From NCBI RefSeq assembly GCF_008364825.1, contig NZ_VTTO01000002.1, positions 620,001 through 684,000 on the forward strand: DNA of 64,000 bases, read 5' to 3'. The position numbers and the translations under genes were made by a program. Of this stretch, positions 17,667 through 27,028 are shown piece by piece; the first letter of the stretch is position 1, and each line of letters begins with the position of its first letter. The notes below the pieces were generated by a model. It was given only the letters and a program-made list of their open reading frames with translations. It ran no database searches and was not told the origin of the DNA. The stretch is from Azospirillum sp. B21. GTDB lineage: Bacteria > Pseudomonadota > Alphaproteobacteria > Azospirillales > Azospirillaceae.

Positions 17667-20462
17667 ATGGATGATCTGCTGTCCGAGTTTCTGACGGAGA
17701 CCAACGAAAACCTCTCGGTGCTCGACGTCGAGTTGGTGCGGTTGGAGCAGAATCCCAACAATCCGGAACTGCTGTCGAACATCTTCCGCCTCGTTCACAC
17801 CATCAAGGGAACCTGCGGCTTCCTTGGCCTGCCCCGCCTGGAAAAGGTGGCGCACGCGTCGGAGAACGTGCTGGGCAAGTTCCGTGACGGCGAGCTGACG
17901 ATCAATCCGGAAGCGGTTTCGCTGATCCTGCAGGCTCTGGACACCATCAAGAGCCTGCTGGCGGTTCTGGAAGCGACCGAGGCGGAACCGCCCGGCGACG
18001 ACCTGCCGCTGATCGAGCGGCTGAACCTGTGCGCCGAGGGCAAGCTGGGCGGGCCATCTCCGGCCGCCGCCGCCGCCGCTCCGCCGCCGCCGCCGACCGC
18101 TCCCGCGGTCGCGGCATCGGACGACCGGCCGGCGACGCTGGACGAGCTGGAGGCGCTGTGGAACTCGATCCCGGGCCCCAACGACCCGCCGGCCGCCGCT
18201 CCCGCCGTTCCGGCGAGCACCGCGGTCGCCACCCGCGCGCCCGAGCCGGCCGAGGAGCCCGCCCCGTCGCAGGACCTCGTCGTTCCCGATGCCGAGCCGG
18301 CCGCCGCCAAGGTGCCGGCGCCGGTCGCCCCGATGGCCGGCGGTTCGGCCGGCGGCAATGCGGGCGGAGCCGATGCGGGCGCCGAGGCCGCGACCAAGGA
18401 ATCGGCGGTCGCCGCCCAGACCATCCGTGTCAACGTCGACCTGCTCGAAAACCTGATGACCATGGTCTCGGAGCTGGTGCTGACCCGCAACCAGCTGCTG
18501 CAGATCCTGCGGTCGCAGAAGGAGAGCGAGTTCGCCGCCCCGCTGCAGCGCCTGAATCATGTGACGTCGGAGCTGCAGGAAGGCGTCATGAAGACGCGCA
18601 TGCAGCCCATCGGCAACGCCTGGGCCAAGCTGCCGCGCCTGGTGCGCGATCTGGCGCATGAACTGAACAAGAAGATCGACCTCCAGATGCTCGGCGCCGA
18701 CACCGAGCTGGACCGCCAGGTGCTGGAGCTGATCAAGGACCCGTTGACCCACATGGTGCGCAACAGCGCCGACCATGGCTTGGAGATCCCGGCGGAGCGC
18801 CTGAAGTCCGGCAAGTCGGAGACCGGCCGCATCACGCTGAACGCCTATCACGAAGGCGGCCACATCATCATCGAGATCCAGGACGACGGTAAGGGCCTTG
18901 CCATCGACCGGATCAAGCAGAAGGCGATCCAGAACGGGATGGCGTCGGAGATCGAGCTGGCCTCGATGACCGACCAGCAGATCATCCAGTTCATCATGAA
19001 GCCGGGCTTCTCCACCGCCGCCAAGGTGACCAACGTGTCGGGCCGCGGCGTCGGCATGGACGTGGTGAAGACCAACATCGAGAAGATCGGCGGCACGATC
19101 GAGATTAAGTCGGCCCAGGGCAAGGGGTCGACCTTCGTCATCAAGATCCCGCTGACGCTGGCCATCGTCTCGGCCCTGATCGTGGAATGCGCGGGCGAGC
19201 GCTTCGCCATCCCGCAGATCAGCGTGGTCGAGCTGGTGCGCGCCGCGGCCGACAGCGAGCACACGATCGAGCGCCTGAAGGGCACGCCGGTGCTGCGCCT
19301 GCGCAACCGCCTGCTGCCGCTGGTCTCGCTGCAGCAGCTGCTGCGGCTGGATGACAGCGAGGACGCGAAGAAGCCGGCGGACGAGACCTTCATCGTCGTC
19401 ACCCAGGTCGGTACCTACACCTTCGGCATCATGGTCGACCGCGTGTTCGACACCGAGGAAATCGTGGTGAAGCCGGTGGCGCCGATCCTGCGCCACATCG
19501 AGATGTTCTCGGGCAACACCATCCTGGGCGACGGCTCGGTCATCATGATCCTGGACCCCAACGGCATCGCGTCGGCCACCGGCGAGATGGCCATGGGCGA
19601 GGCTGCGGGCAAGGAGACCACCGCGGTCCAGACCCAGCGCCAGGAGGACAAGATGGCGCTTCTGCTGTTCCGCGCCGGCGAGGGCGCGCCCAAGGCGGTG
19701 CCGCTGTCGCTGGTCGCCCGCCTGGAGGACGTCGATCTCGCCACTGTCGAGATGTCGAACGGCCTGCCGGTGGTCCAGTACCGCGGCAAGCTGATGCCTC
19801 TGGTGCCGATCGACCCGAACTTCTCCCTGGCCAACGAAGGCCGCCAGCCGGTCCTGGTCTTCGCCGACGGCGACCGCTCGATGGGCCTGATCGTCGACGA
19901 GATCGTCGACATCGTGGAGGAGAAGCTGAACGTCCAGCTGGCGGCGGAGCGTCCCGGCCTGATGGGGTCGGCCATCATCGCCGGCAAGGCGACCGAGGTG
20001 ATCGACGCCGGCTTCTTCCTGACCCAGGCCTACAAGGACTGGTTCGGCTCCTCCGCCCAGGAGGGGTTCGAGGAGGAGAAGCTGCAGCGCGTGCTGCTGG
20101 TCGACGACAGCCCCTTCTTCCGCAACCTGCTGACGCCGCTGCTGTCGGTCGCCGGCTACGACGTGACGGCGGTGGAGAATGCCGGCGACGCGTTGGCGCT
20201 CTGCGAGGCGGGCGAGGATTTCGACGTCATCGTCTCCGACATTGAGATGCCGGGCATGAGCGGCTTCGACTTCGCCGAGGCGGTTCGCCACGGCAGCCGC
20301 TGGCAGGGCGTGCCGATGGTGGCACTGTCCAGCCATGCCAGCGCCCGTGACCTCGACCGCGGCCGGATCGCCGGCTTCAATGACTATGTCGCCAAGTTCG
20401 ACCGTGACGCGCTGCTCTTCGCGCTGCAGCAGACGCTGACCGACCAGAAAGGTGCCGCATGA
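17667..20462 (+). CDS. cheA: Chemotaxis hybrid histidine kinase CheA
   Basis: 931-aa chemotaxis kinase. Hpt/P1 domain with phospho-acceptor His44 (LVHTIKGTCGF), a long Ala/Pro linker (about 130-245), dimerization P3, HATPase P4 (N box MVRNSADHGLEIP; G boxes DDGKGL and GRGVGMDVV), a CheW-like P5, then a second CheW-like stretch (about 655-785) and a C-terminal receiver domain (VLLVDDSPFFR, acceptor Asp in VSDIEMPG). The receiver fusion and the gene order are those of Azospirillum Che1, which acts on swimming speed and aggregation. First gene of the che operon; overlaps cheW by 4 bp. Confidence 0.96.
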   Translation: MDDLLSEFLTETNENLSVLDVELVRLEQNPNNPELLSNIFRLVHTIKGTCGFLGLPRLEKVAHASENVLGKFRDGELTINPEAVSLILQALDTIKSLLAVLEATEAEPPGDDLPLIERLNLCAEGKLGGPSPAAAAAAPPPPPTAPAVAASDDRPATLDELEALWNSIPGPNDPPAAAPAVPASTAVATRAPEPAEEPAPSQDLVVPDAEPAAAKVPAPVAPMAGGSAGGNAGGADAGAEAATKESAVAAQTIRVNVDLLENLMTMVSELVLTRNQLLQILRSQKESEFAAPLQRLNHVTSELQEGVMKTRMQPIGNAWAKLPRLVRDLAHELNKKIDLQMLGADTELDRQVLELIKDPLTHMVRNSADHGLEIPAERLKSGKSETGRITLNAYHEGGHIIIEIQDDGKGLAIDRIKQKAIQNGMASEIELASMTDQQIIQFIMKPGFSTAAKVTNVSGRGVGMDVVKTNIEKIGGTIEIKSAQGKGSTFVIKIPLTLAIVSALIVECAGERFAIPQISVVELVRAAADSEHTIERLKGTPVLRLRNRLLPLVSLQQLLRLDDSEDAKKPADETFIVVTQVGTYTFGIMVDRVFDTEEIVVKPVAPILRHIEMFSGNTILGDGSVIMILDPNGIASATGEMAMGEAAGKETTAVQTQRQEDKMALLLFRAGEGAPKAVPLSLVARLEDVDLATVEMSNGLPVVQYRGKLMPLVPIDPNFSLANEGRQPVLVFADGDRSMGLIVDEIVDIVEEKLNVQLAAERPGLMGSAIIAGKATEVIDAGFFLTQAYKDWFGSSAQEGFEEEKLQRVLLVDDSPFFRNLLTPLLSVAGYDVTAVENAGDALALCEAGEDFDVIVSDIEMPGMSGFDFAEAVRHGSRWQGVPMVALSSHASARDLDRGRIAGFNDYVAKFDRDALLFALQQTLTDQKGAA

Positions 20463-20959
20463 GCAACGCCAAGCTGCCGTCCACCGTCCGGAAGTCGAAG
20501 GGCGACGACATCGTCGTCTCCGGCAACCAGGACTATGTGACCATGACGATCGCCGACCAGATGTTCGGCATCCCGGTCCTTCAGGTGCAGGACGTGCTGG
20601 GCCATCAGCGGATCACCCGCATCCCGCTGGCCCCGCCGGAGGTCGCCGGATCGCTGAACCTGCGCGGCCGCATCGTCACCGCCATCGACGTCCGCCTGCG
20701 GCTCGGCCTGACGGGCCGGCCGAAGGACAAGCCCGGCATGTCGATCGTCGTCGACCTGCGCGGCGAACTGTACAGCCTGATGGTCGATTCGGTCGGCGAG
20801 GTGCTGAGCCTGACCAAGGAGGACTTCGAGCGGAACCCGGCGACGCTGGATCCGCGCTGGCGCGAGGTATCCACCGGAATTTATAGGCTGAACGGCCAGT
20901 TGATGGTTGTGCTGGACGTGCCTCGTCTGCTCAACTTCACAACCATCGAGACGGCCTGA
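20459..20959 (+). CDS. cheW: Chemotaxis coupling protein CheW
   Basis: 166-aa adaptor linking chemoreceptors to CheA. It consists of one CheW domain (FGIPVLQVQDVLGHQRITRIP, GSLNLRGRIVTAIDVRLRLGL, YSLMVDSVGEVLSL). The start overlaps the cheA stop (ATGA). Length is typical. Confidence 0.96.
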   Translation: MSNAKLPSTVRKSKGDDIVVSGNQDYVTMTIADQMFGIPVLQVQDVLGHQRITRIPLAPPEVAGSLNLRGRIVTAIDVRLRLGLTGRPKDKPGMSIVVDLRGELYSLMVDSVGEVLSLTKEDFERNPATLDPRWREVSTGIYRLNGQLMVVLDVPRLLNFTTIETA

Positions 20960-21047
20960 CGGCTTTCGGCGCCATCCCCAGGGGAGGGCGCCGTTCCCTC
21001 CGGCCGGTTTCTTCGCCGACGAACAGATGACCTGAGGCCCTGCCGCA

Positions 21048-21413
21048 ATGAAATCCTGCCTGGTGGTCGACGACAGCCGCGTGGTCCGCAAGGTCGCACG
21101 CAAGATCCTTGAAGAGCTGAACTTCACCTGCACCGAGGCGGAGGACGGCAAACAGGCGATGGAGGCCTGCGCGGCACAGATGCCCGATGCCATCCTGCTG
21201 GACTGGAACATGCCGGTGATGACCGGCATCGAGTTCCTGCGCCGGCTGCGCAAGATGAGCGGGGGCGAACTGCCCAAGGTGGTCTTCTGCACCACCGAGA
21301 ACGACCTCGCTCACATCCAGGAGGCGCTGTCCGCCGGGGCCAACGAATACATCATGAAGCCCTTCGACAGCGACATCATCCAGACCAAGTTCGTGCAAGT
21401 CGGCTTGCTGTGA
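21048..21413 (+). CDS. cheY: Chemotaxis response regulator CheY
   Basis: 121-aa single receiver domain. Conserved acidic pair (VVDDSRVVRKVARKIL), phospho-acceptor Asp in LLDWNMPVM, Thr/Ser switch in VFCTTEND and Lys in YIMKPFD. Third gene of the che operon, 88 bp after cheW. In Azospirillum the Che1 CheY acts mainly on transient speed changes rather than direct reversal control; here this is only inferred from gene order. Confidence 0.95.
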   Translation: MKSCLVVDDSRVVRKVARKILEELNFTCTEAEDGKQAMEACAAQMPDAILLDWNMPVMTGIEFLRRLRKMSGGELPKVVFCTTENDLAHIQEALSAGANEYIMKPFDSDIIQTKFVQVGLL

Positions 21414-21543
21414 TCTCCTGCCCGTACCGGACATGACCGTCCGGCACACGGCCGCCGGCTCATGGGCCGGTCGGGACAGGCTCCCTGTCTGAACGCTGGA
21501 CGAGCCGCGTTGAACCAGTCGAGTTGAAAGGCGAATCGCCGAT

Positions 21544-22710
21544 ATGTCGGACAGTTTTGGCAGAGGCCCCCTCACCACCGCGCGACCGGCCAATCCGGAT
21601 CCCGTCCGGGTCATGGTGGTGGACGACTCGGCCGTCATCCGCGGCCTGCTGACCCGTGCGCTGGAAGGAGACCCGGACATCCGGGTCGTCACCTCGGTGG
21701 GCGACGGCCAGATGGCGGTGAATTCGCTGCAGCGCAATTCGATCGACGTCATCGTGCTGGACATCGAGATGCCGGTGATGGACGGGCTGACCGCCATCCC
21801 GAAGCTGCTTGCGGTGGCGCCGCAGGTGAAGATCATCATGGCCTCCACGCTGACGCTGCGCGGGGCCGACATCTCCATCCGCTGCCTGTCGGCGGGTGCG
21901 GCCGATTACATTCCGAAGCCGACCTCCACCCGCGAGATCGGCGGGGCGGAGAACTTCAAGCGCGAGCTGGTCGCCAAGGTCAAGGCGCTGGGCGCCGCGG
22001 CGAAGCGTGCCGGGTCGCGCACCCGCGGTGAAATCCGCCCGCTGACCCCGGCGGCTCCGGTCGGGCTGCTGAAGCGCGAGGTCGGGCCGATCACCACCCG
22101 ACCGGCCCCGGCCGGCGCCATGGCGGTGAAGCCGGACGTGATCGCCATCGGCAGCTCCACCGGCGGCCCGCAGGCGCTGTTCGAAGTGCTGTCGCACCTG
22201 AAGGCCGGCGTCAGCCAGCCGATCCTGATCACCCAGCACATGCCGGCGACCTTCACCACCATCCTGGCCGAGCACATCACCCGCCAATGCGGGATCGATG
22301 CGCGCGAGGCCAAGGACGGCGAGCCGATCGTGCAGAACCGCTGCTACATCGCCCCCGGCGACTTCCACATGCTGGTGGCGCAGCGCGGCGGGGCCAACGT
22401 GATCACGCTCAGCAAGGATCCGCCGGAGAATTTCTGCCGCCCGGCCGTCGACCCGATGATGCGCTCGATCCTTAAGGCCTTCGGCGGCCGCAAGATCCTG
22501 GCCTGCATCCTGACCGGCATGGGGCAGGACGGGCTGAAGGGCTGCACCGACGTCGTCAACGGCGGCGGCATGCTGATCGCCCAGGACGAGGCGTCGAGCG
22601 TGGTCTGGGGCATGCCGGGTGCCGTGGCGCAAGCCGGCATCTGCAGCGCCATCCTGCCGCTCAAGGAAATCGGTCCCCACATCCGCAAGCTCGCTTCGAG
22701 GGCAGCATGA
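21544..22710 (+). CDS. cheB: Chemotaxis methylesterase/deamidase CheB
   Basis: 388-aa receptor methylesterase. N-terminal receiver (VMVVDDSAVIRGLL, Asp in VLDIEMPVMDG), Pro/Ala linker, and C-terminal methylesterase with the catalytic triad: Ser in IGSSTGGPQAL, His in QHMPATFT and Asp in GMGQDGLKG. It overlaps cheR by 4 bp, so the opposing enzymes are translationally coupled. 130 bp separate it from cheY. Confidence 0.96.
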   Translation: MSDSFGRGPLTTARPANPDPVRVMVVDDSAVIRGLLTRALEGDPDIRVVTSVGDGQMAVNSLQRNSIDVIVLDIEMPVMDGLTAIPKLLAVAPQVKIIMASTLTLRGADISIRCLSAGAADYIPKPTSTREIGGAENFKRELVAKVKALGAAAKRAGSRTRGEIRPLTPAAPVGLLKREVGPITTRPAPAGAMAVKPDVIAIGSSTGGPQALFEVLSHLKAGVSQPILITQHMPATFTTILAEHITRQCGIDAREAKDGEPIVQNRCYIAPGDFHMLVAQRGGANVITLSKDPPENFCRPAVDPMMRSILKAFGGRKILACILTGMGQDGLKGCTDVVNGGGMLIAQDEASSVVWGMPGAVAQAGICSAILPLKEIGPHIRKLASRAA

Positions 22711-23546
22711 GAGTCGAAGATTTCGACATGTTCTCCACGCTGCTCAAGCAGCGTTCCGGCCTGGTCCTCACCCGCGACAAGGCCTACCTGCTCGAATCCC
22801 GGCTGATGCCGGTGGCGCGCAAGTGGAACATGAAGGGCCTGGAGGAGCTGGCGACCACCGTCCGCACCCGCAAGGACGAGGCGCTGCTCCGCGACATCAC
22901 GGAGGCGATGACGACCAACGAGTCGTCCTTCTTCCGCGACCAGAAGCCTTTCGACCAGTTCAAGCAGCTGGTGCTGCCGAAGCTGATGGAGGCGCGGGCG
23001 GCCAAGCGCAGTCTGCGCATCTGGTCGGCCGCCTGTTCGTCGGGGCAGGAAGCCTATTCGCTGTCGATGATCCTCAACGACGAGGCGGCGAAGCTGGCCG
23101 GCTGGCGCATCGAGATCGTCGGTACCGACATCTCGGCGGAAATGGTGGAGCGGGCGAAGTCCGGCGTCTACACCCAGTTCGAGGTGCAGCGCGGCCTTCC
23201 CATCACCATGCTGGTCAAGCACTTCAAGCAGAACGGCGACAAGTGGCAGATCAGCCAGCAGCTGCGCCAGATGGTGTCGTTCCGTGAATGGAACCTGCTG
23301 GGCGATCTGTCGGCGCTGGGCCAGTTCGACATCGTCTTCTGCCGCAACGTGCTGATCTATTTCGACCAGCCGACGAAGGCGAAGGTGTTGGAGTCCATCT
23401 CCCGCCAGATGCCGCAGGACGGCGTCCTGTATCTGGGCGGTGCGGAAACGGTGCTGGGCATCACCGACAAGTTCAAGCCGGTGGAGGGCCAGCGCGGCCT
23501 GTACAGCCTGGGCGGCTTCTCTGCCGCCGGCGCCAAGGTGGCGTGA
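22707..23546 (+). CDS. cheR: Chemoreceptor methyltransferase CheR
   Basis: 279-aa SAM-dependent glutamate methyltransferase. The alpha-helical N-terminal domain (about 1-80) is followed by the Rossmann-type SAM domain (IWSAACSSGQEAYSL, IVGTDISAEMVERA, IVFCRNVLIYF). No pentapeptide-binding or TPR extension. Last gene of the che operon; no chemoreceptor gene belongs to the operon, the nearest being the PilZ-containing one at 46833. Confidence 0.96.
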   Translation: MRVEDFDMFSTLLKQRSGLVLTRDKAYLLESRLMPVARKWNMKGLEELATTVRTRKDEALLRDITEAMTTNESSFFRDQKPFDQFKQLVLPKLMEARAAKRSLRIWSAACSSGQEAYSLSMILNDEAAKLAGWRIEIVGTDISAEMVERAKSGVYTQFEVQRGLPITMLVKHFKQNGDKWQISQQLRQMVSFREWNLLGDLSALGQFDIVFCRNVLIYFDQPTKAKVLESISRQMPQDGVLYLGGAETVLGITDKFKPVEGQRGLYSLGGFSAAGAKVA

Positions 23547-23565
23547 GGACCTTTTGAAGAGCGAC

Positions 23566-23586
23566 GGGGGCGGGAGAGCCGCCCCC
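23566..23586. terminator. Hairpin between convergent cheR and a small gene
   Basis: Perfect 8-bp GC stem (GGGGGCGG, 23566-23573, and 23579-23586) with a 5-nt loop. There is no T-run on the plus side; on the minus side the stem is followed after a few bases by TCTTCAAAAGG. Termination on either strand is likely but not strong. Confidence 0.5.
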
Positions 23587-23603
23587 ACTCGATCACTGTA
23601 GCT

Positions 23604-23828
23604 TCAAGCCGACGGCGTGATCGACTTGATAGGCCCGCGCGGGTTGCCGGACATCTCGGCGATCTTGCGGTCCTGCGCCTCGATGAAGGCGCGGATGGAG
23701 TTCTCGCGGTCGAACTGGTCGATGTCGGACGTCGGCACCTTGCGGTTCGAGGTGCGCGCACCGTCCTGGTAGATCACATCGAACAGTGCAAAGGCGTTTT
23801 CGACGGGTTGTTTCTTCTGACGGGCCAT
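23604..23828 (-). CDS. 74-aa hypothetical protein
   Basis: Small charged soluble protein with a central helix (DIDQFDRENSIRAFIEAQDRK). GGAGGA stands 6 bases before the ATG, so translation is likely. No family recognised. The next gene upstream on the same strand is another small charged protein (48 bp away), and the two may share a transcript with the cold-shock gene beyond a terminator. Confidence 0.7.
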   Translation of the reverse strand: MARQKKQPVENAFALFDVIYQDGARTSNRKVPTSDIDQFDRENSIRAFIEAQDRKIAEMSGNPRGPIKSITPSA

Positions 23829-23876
23829 GGCCTGTCCTCCGTATAATCGCGGTCGGCCGTAAGATCGGCCTTACGG

Positions 23877-24095
23877 TCAAGCATTGTTGGTATCGGTCTT
23901 GGTCTCGGTGTCGGTCGAAACGGCGTCATCCTGCACGTCCGTATCGTCCTGCCCGGTCTGTTCGCCGTCGATCTGAGTGCCGGCACGGCGGGCGGCGACC
24001 TCTTCTTCGCGGCGCTGAAGCTTTTCCTGCTTCTTCTGTTCCTTGGCCCGGTTGCGCTCGGCCCGCTGCTGGTTGTAGTTCGGTTTGAAAGCCAT
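23877..24095 (-). CDS. 72-aa highly charged hypothetical protein
   Basis: Starts MAFKPNYNQQRAERNRAKEQ and continues as a Lys/Glu/Arg-rich helix, then an acidic Thr/Asp-rich tail (DTDVQDDAVSTDTE). GAGGAGA precedes the ATG. Similar short KPNYN-type proteins are common next to cold-shock genes in alphaproteobacteria, with no known function. Probably disordered or a coiled coil. The frame is open upstream to 24164, but that part runs over the csp terminator. Confidence 0.72.
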   Translation of the reverse strand: MAFKPNYNQQRAERNRAKEQKKQEKLQRREEEVAARRAGTQIDGEQTGQDDTDVQDDAVSTDTETKTDTNNA

Positions 24096-24153
24096 AGCGG
24101 TTCTCCTCTGGGCAGAGCCCTGCGTCTGGGCAACAGGGACTTGTGCAACACGG

Positions 24154-24180
24154 AAAAAGGGCACCGGTTTCCCGATGCCC
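24154..24180 (-). terminator. Rho-independent terminator after the cold-shock gene
   Basis: Read on the minus strand: a 9-bp stem with one G-U pair (24180-24172 and 24167-24159) closed by a GAAA tetraloop, followed directly by TTTTT. Confidence 0.9.
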
Positions 24181-24208
24181 CTTTGTCCGCAGGTCGGCGG
24201 TCAGGCGG

Positions 24209-24418
24209 TCAGACCGCCTTCAGATTTTCCGCCGAGGTCTTGCCGCGCTTGGGATCGCGCTGCTCCTCGTAGGAAATCTTCTGGCCATCGACCAGGCTGC
24301 GCAGCCCGGCGCGTTCGACAGCGGAGATGTGAACGAACACATCCGGGCCGCCGCTTTCCGGCTGAATGAAACCGAAGCCCTTGGTGCTGTTGAACCATTT
24401 GACGGTGCCGACGGGCAT
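24209..24418 (-). CDS. Cold-shock domain protein (CspA family)
   Basis: 69-aa single cold-shock domain that binds single-stranded RNA and DNA. RNP1 (KGFGFIQ) and RNP2 (VFVHISAVE) are both present. The ATG at 24418 follows GGGAGAC; the open frame continues upstream to 24658, but that is the leader, not coding. The leader holds a 10-bp hairpin 24 bases upstream of the start, and a strong terminator follows, so the gene is monocistronic. Whether it responds to cold cannot be read from sequence. Confidence 0.95.
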   Translation of the reverse strand: MPVGTVKWFNSTKGFGFIQPESGGPDVFVHISAVERAGLRSLVDGQKISYEEQRDPKRGKTSAENLKAV

Positions 24419-24441
24419 GTCTGTCTCCCATAACGCGAAGG

Positions 24442-24464
24442 GCGCCGCACCACCGGTGCGGCGC
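24442..24464 (-). promoter_or_regulatory. Hairpin in the cold-shock mRNA leader
   Basis: Perfect 10-bp stem (24442-24451 with 24455-24464) and 3-nt loop, located 24 nt before the csp start codon, just outside the ribosome site. Could stabilise the leader or control translation. Confidence 0.5.
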
Positions 24465-24597
24465 ATCAGACTGGATGTGGGATTGGCGGCCCCCGAATGC
24501 CCGCAAAGGCATGCTCGCATCGGCGAAAAAAGGGGGGCTGAGCGTGGGGGCGTTTGAACGTCCCGCAGTCCGTAGCAGAATGACCTGTCTGACATGG

Positions 24598-24641
24598 GAA
24601 CGCCCGGTCCGACTTTCAAGGCGAAAGACGTCCGGGCGTTC
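24598..24641. repeat. Inverted repeat between ctrA and the cold-shock gene
   Basis: Arms GAACGCCCGG (24598-24607) and its exact complement (24632-24641) enclose a smaller CTTTC/GAAAG stem. It lies 58 bp after the ctrA stop and could end ctrA transcription, though no T-run follows. Confidence 0.55.
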
Positions 24642-24698
24642 GATTGTGAGAGCGACAATGCCGCTCCACCTTTTCAGATTCCGGTTTTCAGATGGCAG

Positions 24699-25436
24699 TC
24701 AGCCGGCCGCCTGCTGCTGCGGAACGCGCGGCGGCGGGGGATTCGCTTCCGAGATTTCCTCGTGCGGGTCGCGCAGCACGTAACCGCGGCCCCACACCGT
24801 TTCGATGTAGTTGTCGCCTTGGGTGGCTGCGGCCAGCTTCTTGCGCAGCTTGCAGACGAAGACGTCGATGATCTTCAGTTCCGGCTCGTCCATTCCGCCA
24901 TAGAGATGGTTCAGGAACATTTCCTTGGTCAGCGTCGTGCCCTTGCGCAGGCTCAACAACTCCAGGATGCCGTATTCCTTGCCGGTCAGGTGCAGCGGCG
25001 ACTGGTCGACCTCCACCGTGCGGGTGTCGAGGTTGACGGTCAGGCGGCCGGTGCGGATGATGCTGTCCGAATGGCCCTTCGACCGGCGGACGATGGCCTG
25101 GATGCGGGCGATCAGTTCGCGCTTGTCGAACGGTTTGGTCAGGTAATCGTCGGCGCCGAAGCCCAGGCCCTTGATCTTGTTGTCCATCTCGGTCAGGCCC
25201 GAGAGGATCAGGATCGGGGTGGTCACGCGCGCTGCGCGCAGGCGGCGAAGAACCTCGTACCCGTCGATGTCCGGCAGCATCAGGTCGAGAATGATGATGT
25301 CGTAGTCATAGAGTTTGCCGATCTCCAGCCCGTCCTCACCCAGGTCGGTAGAGTCGACGATGAATCCTTCCGTGTTCAGCATCAGCTCGATGCTTTTGGC
25401 GACGGAGGAATCGTCTTCAACCAGCAGAACCCTCAT
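24699..25436 (-). CDS. ctrA: Cell cycle/motility response regulator CtrA
   Basis: 245-aa OmpR-type regulator. Receiver domain with acidic Glu7-Asp8-Asp9, phospho-acceptor Asp51 ([17 protein letters not shown]) and Lys in YLTKPFD; winged-helix domain ([35 protein letters not shown]). The sequence is very close to the CtrA family throughout, with an added Pro/Gln tail. In Rhodospirillales CtrA is not essential and controls motility and related genes. It is divergent from fliI-fliJ with a 254-bp region rich in TTAA half-sites; ChpT, its phosphodonor, is encoded 7.5 kb away. Confidence 0.95.
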   Translation of the reverse strand: MRVLLVEDDSSVAKSIELMLNTEGFIVDSTDLGEDGLEIGKLYDYDIIILDLMLPDIDGYEVLRRLRAARVTTPILILSGLTEMDNKIKGLGFGADDYLTKPFDKRELIARIQAIVRRSKGHSDSIIRTGRLTVNLDTRTVEVDQSPLHLTGKEYGILELLSLRKGTTLTKEMFLNHLYGGMDEPELKIIDVFVCKLRKKLAAATQGDNYIETVWGRGYVLRDPHEEISEANPPPPRVPQQQAAG

Positions 25437-25524
25437 GGCGATATCCCGACGTTTGATGGCGCGCTTTCGCTACCCGACCCCCGAAATGGTCCCCGGTCCT
25501 TGATGACCGATTTCAACCATCCCG

Positions 25525-25650
25525 TTTACACAAGTTAACAGACGATTCAGCTTAACGCCAGTGCCAAGCGCTTACACAACGTTAATCCTTCCATCGCAAG
25601 ATGCGATCATGGTGGTTAACGTCGCCTCCGTCCACAGAACTACCACTTAA
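25525..25650. promoter_or_regulatory. Cluster of TTAA half-sites and one GANTC site between ctrA and fliI
   Basis: TTAA occurs at 25535, 25552, 25582, 25616 and 25647, in a genome where it should be rare. The best CtrA-like pair is CTTA-N7-TTAA at 25571-25585 (consensus TTAA-N7-TTAA). GATTC, a CcrM methylation site, lies at 25544-25548 between two of them. Promoters for both divergent genes must be here. Confidence 0.5.
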
Positions 25651-25690
25651 TAGGAGCGCGTCCCGTCTTGGGGGCGTCGGTATCCGACCC

Positions 25691-27028
25691 ATGCCGTTTG
25701 ATTTCGACCAGCTGATCCGCGACATCGACCAGATTCCAGACTGCAGCCGTTACGGCCGCGTCACCGCCGTGTCCGGCCTGATGGTCGAGGTCGGCGGGAT
25801 CGAGAAGGAACTGTCGGTCGGCGGCCGCTGCATCGTGGAGACGCGCGACCGCCGGCAGGTCCCCTGCGAAGTGGTGGGATTCCGCCAGGGCCGGGCGCTG
25901 GCCATGCCCTTCGGCGCGCTGGACGGGGTGGGGCTGGGCTGCCGCGCGCTGGTGGCGGGCGATCAGGCGCAGATCTTCCCCACCGACGCCTGGCTCGGCC
26001 GCGTGGTCAACGCGCTGGGTCAACCGGTGGACGGCAAGGGACCGCTGCCCAAGGGGCCGCGCGCCACGCCGATCCGCAACAGCCCGCCCAACGCCCACGC
26101 CCGCGCCCGGGTGGGACAGAAGCTGGACCTTGGAATCCGCGCCATCAACGCCTTCCTGACCTGCTGCCTGGGTCAGCGCATGGGCATCTTCGCCGGATCC
26201 GGCGTCGGCAAATCCTCGGTGATGTCGATGCTGGCCCGCTTTTCCGGTGCCGAAATCGCGGTGATCGGGCTGATCGGCGAGCGTGGCCGCGAGCTTCAGG
26301 AGTTCATCACCGAGGATCTCGGCGAGCAGGGGCTCGCCCGCAGCATCGTCGTCTGCGCGACATCGGACGAGGCGCCGCTGATGCGCCGGCAGGCCGCCTA
26401 CATGACGCTGGCGGTGGCCGAGCATTTCCGCGACGAGGGCCGCAATGTCCTGTGCATGATGGACAGCGTCACCCGCTTCGCCATGGCCCAGCGCGAGATC
26501 GGCCTGTCCGCCGGCGAACCGCCGACGACCAAGGGCTATCCGCCGACCGTTTTCGCCGAATTGCCGCGCCTGCTGGAGCGTGCAGGGCCGGGGCTGGTCG
26601 GCTCGGGCACCATCACCGGCCTGTTCACCGTGCTGGTGGACGGCGACGACCACAACGAACCCATCGCCGACGCCGTGCGCGGCATCCTGGACGGTCATAT
26701 CGTGCTGGAGCGCCAGATCGGCGAGCGCGGGCGCTATCCCGCCATCAACATCCTGCGCAGCGTGTCGCGCACCATGCCCGGCTGCAACACGCCGAACGAG
26801 AACGAGCTGGTCGGCCATGCCCGGCGCCTGCTGTCGTCCTACGACAATATGGCCGAGATGATCCGGCTGGGCGCCTATCGCCGCGGCTCCGACCCGCAGG
26901 TGGACGAGGCGATCCACTTTCAGCCGGCGCTGGAGGCTTTCCTGAAGCAGGGCAAGCGCGAAGCCACCGATCTGGAGACCAGCTACGCCATGCTGGCTGA
27001 AATCTTTGGGGTGCAGTGGCCGCAATGA
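25691..27028 (+). CDS. fliI: Flagellar export ATPase FliI
   Basis: 445-aa ATPase of the flagellar type III export apparatus. It has the F1-beta-like core: Walker A (GSGVGKSSV), Walker B region ([14 protein letters not shown]) and the family GERGREL motif. The ATG at 25691 gives [12 protein letters not shown], in line with the short N-terminal domain; the frame extends to 25601 without family similarity. fliJ overlaps the stop codon. No other flagellar gene is nearby, so the pair is separated from the main flagellar cluster and next to ctrA, a likely regulator. Confidence 0.94.
   Translation: MPFDFDQLIRDIDQIPDCSRYGRVTAVSGLMVEVGGIEKELSVGGRCIVETRDRRQVPCEVVGFRQGRALAMPFGALDGVGLGCRALVAGDQAQIFPTDAWLGRVVNALGQPVDGKGPLPKGPRATPIRNSPPNAHARARVGQKLDLGIRAINAFLTCCLGQRMGIFAGSGVGKSSVMSMLARFSGAEIAVIGLIGERGRELQEFITEDLGEQGLARSIVVCATSDEAPLMRRQAAYMTLAVAEHFRDEGRNVLCMMDSVTRFAMAQREIGLSAGEPPTTKGYPPTVFAELPRLLERAGPGLVGSGTITGLFTVLVDGDDHNEPIADAVRGILDGHIVLERQIGERGRYPAINILRSVSRTMPGCNTPNENELVGHARRLLSSYDNMAEMIRLGAYRRGSDPQVDEAIHFQPALEAFLKQGKREATDLETSYAMLAEIFGVQWPQ

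Noticed and set aside
17601..20336. 911-codon open frame antisense to cheA
   Set aside because: Shadow of a GC-rich gene: its codon pattern mirrors cheA, the product is rich in Arg, His, Leu and Asp without domains, and cheA is fully explained.
25525..25585. Exact CtrA box TTAA-N7-TTAA
   Set aside because: No exact match; only CTTA-N7-TTAA and other spacings, so I report a half-site cluster and not a defined operator.
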